Assembly: GCA_009691355.1 (NCBI GenBank)
Contig: SICW01000045.1
Coordinates: 1 to 6,035, forward strand
Direction: 5' to 3'
Source of the DNA: Candidatus Woesearchaeota archaeon
Lineage (GTDB): Archaea; Nanobdellota; Nanobdellia; SCGC-AAA011-G17; GW2011-AR17
Length of the DNA: 6,035 bases
Shown: one piece after another, positions 1 through 4,628 of the stretch
How the letters are laid out: the number at the start of each line of letters is the position of its first letter
How positions within the stretch are numbered: the first letter of the stretch is position 1
The notes under the pieces: generated by a model
Database searches by the model: none
What the model was told of the DNA's origin: nothing
What the model saw: only the letters and a program-made list of their open reading frames with translations
Program-made: the position numbers and the translations under genes

Positions 1-769
1 TAAAGAAGCAGATCTTACTGGGGATGATGTGTCAGATGTGCGTGTCACTTTAAATGGAATTGAAAATGGAGAGGCAGATGTTCTCTTTGAAACTATCGGA
101 GAAAATACTGTCGGATTTATTCTCACTCAAGCATCTCCAGAGCAAGCACCTTCAGGTTTTCAAAAGAGCGTAGATACTATAAGAGCTTTTATTTTTGGAA
201 AGGATACGCAACTCTATTTTCTCTTGATCTTTGTTCTTTTTTGTTTTGGTGCTGGGCTTTTGTTGCGTCTTCTCTTCCGTAAGCCTACTGTTGTTTCGTC
301 TCCGGTTCAAAAAACAATGAAAGAGAATTATGCTTCCTTTAAAGTTCTTCAGAAGTTATCCCTTTCAGGTTCTCTAGAACAGAAAAAACAGGCTCTTGCT
401 TCTGTAGAACAGTTGCGAAAACAATTTACTCAGTCTTGGCTTAGAACGAATACGAAAATACATTACTCTACTTCTGTTCAGATTATGCATGGCTTTAAAA
501 TTTCCTCTTCTGCAATTCCCGAGTTTAGCTCTCAACGACTTTCTTCATGTACAGATATAAAGAGCCTTAGCTTTTTACAGGTCTATTTTGATACAAAAGA
601 TGATCTTTCTTCAATTATTTCTGTGCTTACTTTTATTTCAGGGAGGCCTGCTTCAGATATTGTTCTTGTCCTTCCACCTGTACAAGGAAGAGTACAGTAT
701 CCTGAACGAGTAGCGGGTTTAGATTATGATAAAGGATATTTTCGTATAAGCGCATCTGGATTGCCTTAG
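1..769 (+). CDS. Single-pass membrane protein of unknown function, 3' part only
   Basis: The reading frame is open to the left edge, so the gene starts before the window; 255 complete codons are visible, ending in TAG at 767-769. The internal GTG codons at 29 and 38 are not convincing starts because they would give a protein without a signal sequence and begin inside a beta-rich segment. Residues 10-50 of the visible part alternate hydrophobic and polar residues, like an extracellular beta-sandwich, but I cannot name the fold. One strong transmembrane segment follows (about residues 71-93, core LLIFVLFCFGAGLLLRLL), then the basic RKP, which by the positive-inside rule puts the C-terminus in the cytoplasm. 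A polar, helix-prone stretch rich in K, Q and E comes next (about 110-145), then a Ser-rich domain ending in alternating beta/helix pattern with the segment DIVLVLPPVQGR. I do not recognise the family. Membrane topology is well supported; function is unknown. Confidence 0.75.
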   Translation, partial: KEADLTGDDVSDVRVTLNGIENGEADVLFETIGENTVGFILTQASPEQAPSGFQKSVDTIRAFIFGKDTQLYFLLIFVLFCFGAGLLLRLLFRKPTVVSSPVQKTMKENYASFKVLQKLSLSGSLEQKKQALASVEQLRKQFTQSWLRTNTKIHYSTSVQIMHGFKISSSAIPEFSSQRLSSCTDIKSLSFLQVYFDTKDDLSSIISVLTFISGRPASDIVLVLPPVQGRVQYPERVAGLDYDKGYFRISASGLP

Positions 770-783
770 TAAGGTATTTAAGA

Positions 784-800
784 CAAAGGCTCTTTATTTT
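784..800 (+). promoter_or_regulatory. Probable archaeal BRE/TATA promoter of the glutamate dehydrogenase gene
   Basis: A purine-rich BRE-like CAAAGG (784-789) is followed by TTTATTTT at 793-800. The first T is 31 nt before the GTG start at 824, close to the 29-30 nt spacing of the stronger promoters in this window. The box is a weaker match than TTTATAWAT. A second candidate, TATTTAAG at 775-782, would instead start transcription near 805 and give a leader that contains the Shine-Dalgarno at 813-818. Which box is used cannot be decided by eye. Confidence 0.45.
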
Positions 801-812
801 GTTCCTTAGAAA

Positions 813-818
813 GAGGTG
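813..818 (+). promoter_or_regulatory. Shine-Dalgarno sequence for the GTG start at 824
   Basis: GAGGTG matches the complement of the archaeal 16S 3' end (CACCTCC) and lies 5 nt before GTG 824, but 23 nt before the next in-frame ATG at 842. It therefore favours the GTG start. It would be functional only if transcription begins upstream of it, for example from the TATTTAAG box at 775. Confidence 0.6.
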
Positions 819-823
819 TTTGT

Positions 824-1912
824 GTGGTAGAAGAAGAAAAAATGTATGATGCCTTGGGGCCAGAAAAGATTATTCGTTTTTATGATCCTAAAACTGGTCT
901 TAAGGGTGTTCTTTGTATTGATAATACGAATAGGGGGCCTGCAAAAGGTGGTGTGCGGATGCGGCCAGATGTTACTGAGGAGGAAGTTTTTCGTTTAGCA
1001 CGGGCAATGACTCTCAAATGTGCAATGGCGGATCTTCCTTTTGGTGGAGGGAAATCCGGAATTATTGCTGATCCGCAGACTTTGACGAAAGCGCAAAAAA
1101 AGTCTCTTTGTGTGGCTTATGGAAAGGCAATCAAACATTTGGCTCCTTCTGAATATGTCTCTGCACCAGATATGAACACTGCTGAAGAAGAAATGGGTTG
1201 GATAGTGCATGGAAATGGGAATAAAAAATGTGTTACGGGAAAATCTAAAAAATTAGGAGGGATTCCCCATGAGTTAGGGAGTACAGGTTTTGGTGTTTAT
1301 CATTCTACTCTTGTAGCTTTACATCACTTAGGATTAGATCCTGGAAAAATTAGCTTTGCTGTTGAAGGGTTTGGGAATGTAGGAGAGTTTGCTGCAAAAT
1401 ATCTTTGTGAGGCTGGGGCAAAATTGGTTGCTGTATCTGATTCTCATGGTGTTCTTGTGAATTATAATGGCATTGATTTTGTACGTTTGAAAAAAATAAA
1501 GGAGAAAAATGGGACTGTTACAGCATATGGTGGAAGTGTTTTTCCTGGAAATAAGATTTTGGATGTTCATTGTGATGTTTTAATTACAGCGGCTATAAAA
1601 GATTTGGTAAAGATAGAAGATGTTGTTCGTTTACAATTTAAACTTATTGTGGAGGGATCCAATATTCCTATGAATCACGCTACTGAAGAACTGCTCTTTC
1701 AAAGAGGGATTCTTGTCATTCCCGATTTTGTTGCAAATGCAGGTGGAGTGATTAGTTCCTATGTGGAATATAAAGGTGGCAATGTGAAAGAGATGTGGAA
1801 ATTGGTTGAGCAAAAAGTTGTGAAGAACACAAGACTTGTACTTAATGAAAAAAAGAAATGCCCTAGGTGTGTTGCTGATGCCATTGCAATGAAACGGGTG
1901 CTAGGAAAATAG
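824..1912 (+). CDS. gdhA: Short glutamate dehydrogenase (Glu/Leu/Phe/Val dehydrogenase family)
   Basis: Predicted cytosolic enzyme interconverting glutamate with 2-oxoglutarate and ammonia using NAD(P). The N-terminal catalytic domain (about 1-150) carries GPAKGGVR (K41), a second substrate lysine K65, the family signature LPFGGGKSGIIADP with active-site K77, and APDMNT with catalytic D116. The Rossmann domain has GFGNVG (182-187) and VAVSDS (202-207). K41 and S312 (in NAGGVISSYVEY) align with the two residues that recognise the glutamate side-chain carboxylate in known glutamate dehydrogenases; leucine dehydrogenase has Leu at the K41 position. At 362 residues it is about 50 shorter than usual archaeal enzymes (around 420). 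It lacks their N-terminal extension and starts much as leucine dehydrogenase does. GTG 824 is chosen for its Shine-Dalgarno; ATG 842 would remove six residues. NAD versus NADP preference cannot be read. It appears monocistronic. Family is certain; glutamate specificity is likely. Confidence 0.93.
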   Translation: MVEEEKMYDALGPEKIIRFYDPKTGLKGVLCIDNTNRGPAKGGVRMRPDVTEEEVFRLARAMTLKCAMADLPFGGGKSGIIADPQTLTKAQKKSLCVAYGKAIKHLAPSEYVSAPDMNTAEEEMGWIVHGNGNKKCVTGKSKKLGGIPHELGSTGFGVYHSTLVALHHLGLDPGKISFAVEGFGNVGEFAAKYLCEAGAKLVAVSDSHGVLVNYNGIDFVRLKKIKEKNGTVTAYGGSVFPGNKILDVHCDVLITAAIKDLVKIEDVVRLQFKLIVEGSNIPMNHATEELLFQRGILVIPDFVANAGGVISSYVEYKGGNVKEMWKLVEQKVVKNTRLVLNEKKKCPRCVADAIAMKRVLGK

Positions 1913-1923
1913 CTAGGAAAGTA
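1900..1923 (+). repeat. 12-bp tandem duplication across the gdhA stop codon
   Basis: GCTAGGAAAATA (1900-1911) is followed directly by GCTAGGAAAGTA (1912-1923), matching at 11 of 12 positions. The gdhA stop TAG (1910-1912) sits on the junction. The second copy ends 8 bp before the TATA box of the next gene. It may be a slippage duplication or a two-site operator; the sequence alone does not decide. Confidence 0.6.
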
Positions 1924-1931
1924 TCTAATAG

Positions 1932-1940
1932 TTTATATAT
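1932..1940 (+). promoter_or_regulatory. TATA box of the RPA-like gene
   Basis: TTTATATAT begins exactly 30 nt before ATG 1962, placing the expected transcription start at or within a base or two of the ATG. This implies a leaderless mRNA. No Shine-Dalgarno is present, in keeping with that. Confidence 0.75.
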
Positions 1941-1951
1941 TCCTCTTCGTG

Positions 1952-1961
1952 TTTTTTTCTT
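1952..1961 (+). terminator. Possible T-tract terminator after gdhA
   Basis: Seven T, then CTT, lie 39 nt after the gdhA stop and immediately before ATG 1962. Archaeal intrinsic termination needs only a T-rich non-template tract, so this could end gdhA transcripts. It lies upstream of the predicted leaderless start of the next gene, so it would not terminate that mRNA. Confidence 0.4.
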
Positions 1962-2615
1962 ATGGAAGAAATACCTTCTCGAGTATTTATGAAGAGACAA
2001 ACGGCATATAAAGTTTGGATTAAGGATATACATAGTGCTAAGAGTCATATTGATACCACTAGTGGGTTGCCTTCCTTTATAATCAGGGATAAAACTCTTG
2101 CTCGTGTGAATTTTATTGCTAGTGTTATTGATACTTTTAGCTCTGGAACTTATGGGAGTATTGTTGTTGATGACGGTTCTGGACAAATTAGGCTTAAGGT
2201 TTGGGGTGATGATCTTGTGCTTCTTGAAGCGAGGGGAATAGGAGATTTGGTTTTGATTATTGGAAGAGTTTCTCAGTTTAATGATGAACGTTATGTGCGA
2301 CCAGAGATTGTGAGAACGGTATCACAGGATTGGGCGCTTCTTCGAAGGTTGGAGCTCATAAAGGAATATGGTGTTCCCCAGAAAGAAGATAGGGTGATCT
2401 TAGAGAAGGAAGAAGAGTCTTCTCCGGAAGTTGAGCCTTCTTTAGCTGCACGAGAAATTATTCTTGCTAGGATTGAAAAGCAAGAAGAAGTGAGTGAAGA
2501 AGAAGTTTTTAAGGCTTGTTCTTTGCCTCGGGAAAAAGTTGCTCTTGCTCTCTACGATCTTTTAAAAGAGGGAGAAATATTCTCTCCTAAAAAGGGTTAT
2601 TACAGGTTGGTGTAA
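1962..2615 (+). CDS. RPA32-like single-strand DNA-binding protein (OB fold plus winged helix)
   Basis: Predicted single-stranded DNA-binding protein of the archaeal replication protein A family, acting in replication and repair. After an N-terminal KRQTAYKVWIKDI segment, an OB fold spans about residues 45-125, with the strand pattern RVNFIASVID, then SIVVDDGSGQIRLKVWG, GDLVLIIGRV and ERYVRPEIV. A charged linker rich in E, P and S (about 140-160) leads to a C-terminal winged helix (about 162-217) ending EGEIFSPKKGYYRLV. This OB-linker-winged-helix order is that of RPA32. ATG 1962 is chosen because the TATA box lies exactly 30 nt upstream. ATG 1989 (starting MKRQTAYK) is an alternative that begins nearer the conserved segment, but it has no Shine-Dalgarno. 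No RPA70-like gene is adjacent, so any partner is encoded elsewhere or the protein works alone. A general OB-fold RNA-binding role is less likely. Confidence 0.85.
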   Translation: MEEIPSRVFMKRQTAYKVWIKDIHSAKSHIDTTSGLPSFIIRDKTLARVNFIASVIDTFSSGTYGSIVVDDGSGQIRLKVWGDDLVLLEARGIGDLVLIIGRVSQFNDERYVRPEIVRTVSQDWALLRRLELIKEYGVPQKEDRVILEKEEESSPEVEPSLAAREIILARIEKQEEVSEEEVFKACSLPREKVALALYDLLKEGEIFSPKKGYYRLV

Positions 2616-2626
2616 AGCTTTATATA
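2614..2626 (+). promoter_or_regulatory. BRE/TATA promoter of the aIF2-beta operon
   Basis: AAAGC (BRE-like) followed by TTTATATA at 2619-2626. The first T is exactly 30 nt before ATG 2649, again predicting a leaderless mRNA. The element overlaps the last two bases of the preceding gene's TAA stop (2613-2615). The 11-mer AAAGCTTTATA is identical to that at the aIF1A promoter (5267-5277). Confidence 0.8.
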
Positions 2627-2631
2627 CTCCC

Positions 2632-2645
2632 TTTTTTTCTTTTTA
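2632..2645 (+). terminator. Possible T-tract terminator after the RPA-like gene
   Basis: Seven T, C, five T, then A lie 17 nt after the RPA-like stop and just before ATG 2649. It is a plausible archaeal poly-T terminator for the upstream transcript, placed between the TATA box and start of the downstream gene. It could instead be only a T-rich promoter-proximal region. Confidence 0.4.
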
Positions 2646-2648
2646 GCT

Positions 2649-3056
2649 ATGAAATATGAAGAAATGCTCAAATTAGCGAAAGATAAATTGCCCAAAGTAC
2701 AAAGTAAATCGGAACGATTTGCAGTACCTAAAATACAGGGCCATGTTGAAGGAAATAAAACTATTCTTATTAATCTCTTCTCTATTGCGGATCTTATTGG
2801 ACGTCAACCAGATCATATTTTAAAATATCTCCAGAGAGAATTAGCAACTCCTGGGTATTTCCAGGATAAGAGGCTTGTCTTTGGAAGAAAACTTGCTAGT
2901 CAGATGATTAATGAAAAAGTTAAGAGATATGTGGAAATCTTTGTTCTTTGTGAGCAGTGTGGAAAACCAGATACACAGCTTCTGACTGAAGAGGGAAAGC
3001 TTATCAAAAAATGTATGGCTTGTGGTACAAAAGCTGTGGTTACTGCAAGTATCTGA
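2649..3056 (+). CDS. eif2b: Translation initiation factor aIF2, beta subunit
   Basis: Beta subunit of the heterotrimeric aIF2 complex that, with GTP, brings initiator Met-tRNA to the small ribosomal subunit. At 135 residues it has the usual archaeal length, lacking the long lysine-rich N-terminus of eukaryotic eIF2-beta. An N-terminal helix (about 1-20) that would contact the gamma subunit is followed by a central alpha/beta domain (about 30-95; NKTILINLFSIADLIGRQPDHILKYL is read across residues 36-61). A C-terminal zinc ribbon has ligands C101, C104, C122 and C125 in CEQCGKPDTQL and KKCMACG. All four cysteines are intact. ATG 2649 is the first codon of a likely leaderless mRNA and heads the operon with DUF424, NMD3-like and Dus genes. 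The family assignment is firm. Confidence 0.97.
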   Translation: MKYEEMLKLAKDKLPKVQSKSERFAVPKIQGHVEGNKTILINLFSIADLIGRQPDHILKYLQRELATPGYFQDKRLVFGRKLASQMINEKVKRYVEIFVLCEQCGKPDTQLLTEEGKLIKKCMACGTKAVVTASI

Positions 3057-3063
3057 GTGAAAG

Positions 3064-3360
3064 ATGACTCTTGAAAAAATCTCAGTTTATATCCATGATG
3101 GAGGAATTGTTTCTCTTTGTGATAGAGACTTATTTGGAAAGCACTTTGAAGATGAAAAGCATATTCTTCATGTTACAGAAAGATTTTACAGTGGGGAATA
3201 TTTGACTAAGAAAGATTTGGTGAAAGTGCTTGCTTGTGCAGGAAGTCTTAACCTTGTTGGTACGCTTTCCGTGCAGTTTGTATTAGAGGAAGGATTTATA
3301 TCTGAAAAGGATATTGTTTATATTCAAGGAGTTCCACATGTCCAGATCTACGCACTCTAA
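3064..3360 (+). CDS. DUF424 family protein
   Basis: A 98-residue protein of the archaeal DUF424 family, whose biochemical function I do not know to be established. Recognisable features are the opening strand ISVYIHDGGIVSLCDRDLFG, the FYSGEYLT segment, NLVGTLSV near residues 63-70, and the near-C-terminal EEGFI and GVPHVQI (89-95). There is no signal peptide or membrane segment, so it is presumably cytosolic. It starts 7 nt after the aIF2-beta stop with only a weak GAGTGA upstream, so translation is probably coupled to aIF2-beta. DUF424 genes are commonly found beside aIF2-beta in archaea, suggesting a role linked to translation initiation or ribosome maturation; this is guilt by association only. 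Its last 23 nt overlap the next gene. Confidence 0.88.
   Translation: MTLEKISVYIHDGGIVSLCDRDLFGKHFEDEKHILHVTERFYSGEYLTKKDLVKVLACAGSLNLVGTLSVQFVLEEGFISEKDIVYIQGVPHVQIYAL
3326..3331 (+). promoter_or_regulatory. Shine-Dalgarno for the NMD3-like gene, inside the DUF424 coding sequence
   Basis: AAGGAG lies 6 nt before ATG 3338 and decides that start over the in-frame TTG at 3314, which has none. The bases are also codons 88-90 of DUF424. Confidence 0.75.
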
Positions 3361-3685
3361 TAACCCTAAATATTTTGAAGCTACAATTCAATTACGTCCC
3401 TTTGATGATGAGATTTTTGATTTTATAGAAAAGGAAATTGCTAGTAAACATAATAAGGAATATTTTATTTCTAAGATTGAAAAACTCAAGACTGGTATTG
3501 ATATTTATTTTAGCTCTCAACGTTATGCACGAACTTTAGGCTTACTGCTCAAACGGAGATTTCCCAAAGGTGAATTACTGATTACTAAAAAGATGCATAC
3601 TCGTGATAGAATGACCGATAAAGAATTATCACGTGCAACAGTTCTGTTTCGACTTCCCAAAAAAAGATATGATCAAGAGGAATAG
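3338..3685 (+). CDS. Stand-alone NMD3-like C-terminal module, ribosome-associated
   Basis: A 115-residue protein matching the part of NMD3 that follows its zinc domain. NMD3 binds the large ribosomal subunit; in eukaryotes it is the nuclear export adaptor, while the archaeal role is less clear. The diagnostic order is YFEATIQLR (12-20), EYFISKIEKLKTGIDIYFSS (41-60), an amphipathic helix YARTLGLLLKRRF, KKMHTRDRMTDKE (84-96) and ATVLFRLP (100-107). The N-terminal CxxC zinc pairs typical of full-length NMD3 (about 350 residues in many archaea) are absent. No upstream in-frame sequence could restore them, because the frame opens only at 3314. The start at ATG 3338, overlapping DUF424 by 23 nt, is set by AAGGAG 6 nt upstream; it removes 8 residues from the longest possible frame. 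It lies 2 nt before dus. The family match is by recalled motifs and is good but not certain. Confidence 0.75.
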   Translation: MSRSTHSNNPKYFEATIQLRPFDDEIFDFIEKEIASKHNKEYFISKIEKLKTGIDIYFSSQRYARTLGLLLKRRFPKGELLITKKMHTRDRMTDKELSRATVLFRLPKKRYDQEE

Positions 3686-3687
3686 CT

Positions 3688-4626
3688 ATGGCTTATCCTA
3701 AACTTTCTTCTCCTTTGATTCTTGCCCCTATGGCTGGTGTGACCAATGCTGCGTATAGAATTCTTTGTAAAAGAATGGGTGCTGCTTTGTGTTATACAGA
3801 GTTTTTAAGTGCTGATGCATTGATACGATATAAGGATGCTTTAGACAATCCTATCTTTGATGTTGTAGAAGAAGAAAGACCGGTGGTTACACAGATATTT
3901 GGTGAAGATCCCAAAAAAATATTTGAAGCTGCAGAATTTCTTCAAGGTAAAACAGATGTTGTAGATTTTAATATCGGGTGCCCTGCTCCTAAAGTTCTTG
4001 CTTGTGGGGGGGGAGCAGCATTATTAAAGAACCCCTCAAGAATTAAAGAAATTTTAGAACAGTTAAATACTTTGAAAACTCCTATTTCTTGTAAAATCCG
4101 TTTAGGTGTCGATGAACAGCATATAGTTGCTTTAGACGTTGCAAAGATTGCTGAGAATGCTGGTTGCTGTGCCATTGCAGTACATCCCCGTACACAGAAG
4201 CAAGGATATTCTGGAAAAGCTGATTGGAGTTATATTAAGAAAGTAAAAGATATTGTTTCTATTCCTGTCATTGGAAATGGTGACGTTGAAAAAGTGCAGG
4301 ATGTTTTACGTATGATGCAAGAAACTGGTTGTGATTATGTTATGGTAGGCAGAGCAGCAATGAAGGATCCCTTCTTTTTTAGGAAAGCAAAACATTATTT
4401 AGATACTGGTGAAGTTCTGGAAGATCTTTCTTTTTCTGAGAAAATGCAACTATTACAAGAGTATATTGTTCTGTTAAAAAAATATCAGCTTTATACTGAT
4501 ATTCTTGTGAAAGATGCTTTGATACGGTTTACTAAGGGGTATAGGAATAGTGCACAATTACGTTTAGAGCTTACACGCACAAAGTCTTCTGAAGAATTAC
4601 AAGAGAAAATATCTGCTCTTCTTTAA
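3688..4626 (+). CDS. dus: tRNA-dihydrouridine synthase
   Basis: Flavoenzyme reducing specific uridines of tRNA to dihydrouridine with NAD(P)H. An FMN-binding TIM barrel spans about 1-235: LAPMAGVTN (12-20), the substrate-facing TEFLSADALI, VTQIFGEDP, and DFNIGCPAPKV with catalytic C98 and K102. It continues with KIRLG (K136, R138), AVHPRT (H166, R168), the phosphate-binding VIGNGDV (194-200) and VGRAAMKDP. A helical C-terminal domain that grips tRNA follows (about 248-312). At 312 residues it is full length, with all recognised catalytic residues present. Which tRNA position it modifies cannot be read from sequence. It is the last gene of the aIF2-beta operon, 2 nt after the NMD3-like stop, with AGAGG at 3676-3680 as its Shine-Dalgarno. 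A run of eight G (4006-4013) encodes glycines next to the catalytic loop. Its stop is 2 bp from that of the convergent gene. Confidence 0.96.
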   Translation: MAYPKLSSPLILAPMAGVTNAAYRILCKRMGAALCYTEFLSADALIRYKDALDNPIFDVVEEERPVVTQIFGEDPKKIFEAAEFLQGKTDVVDFNIGCPAPKVLACGGGAALLKNPSRIKEILEQLNTLKTPISCKIRLGVDEQHIVALDVAKIAENAGCCAIAVHPRTQKQGYSGKADWSYIKKVKDIVSIPVIGNGDVEKVQDVLRMMQETGCDYVMVGRAAMKDPFFFRKAKHYLDTGEVLEDLSFSEKMQLLQEYIVLLKKYQLYTDILVKDALIRFTKGYRNSAQLRLELTRTKSSEELQEKISALL

Positions 4627-4628
4627 TC

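Noticed and set aside
29..40. GTG codons as the start of the first gene
   Set aside because: The frame stays open to the left edge, and starting here would begin inside a beta-rich domain with no signal sequence. The gene is better read as 5'-truncated by the window.
995..1813. Three minus-strand open frames inside the dehydrogenase gene
   Set aside because: All lie wholly within a gene whose catalytic motifs are intact. Their products have no recognisable motifs.
1863..2186. Minus-strand 107-codon open frame across the dehydrogenase/RPA junction
   Set aside because: It covers the promoter and 5' end of a well-identified plus-strand gene and its product is low-complexity and resembles no family. 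It is a shadow of AT-rich coding sequence.
3317..3324. TATA-like TTTATATT before the NMD3-like gene
   Set aside because: It lies inside DUF424 and only 21 nt before ATG 3338, unlike the 29-31 nt spacing elsewhere. It encodes ordinary DUF424 residues, and an operon with a Shine-Dalgarno explains expression.
3314..3337. TTG-initiated 8-residue extension of the NMD3-like protein
   Set aside because: It has no Shine-Dalgarno, whereas ATG 3338 has AAGGAG at good spacing. The extra residues arise from reading the DUF424 C-terminal codons in another frame.
3942..4175. Minus-strand 77-codon open frame inside dus
   Set aside because: It is antisense to the catalytic-loop region of dus and has no promoter or Shine-Dalgarno support.
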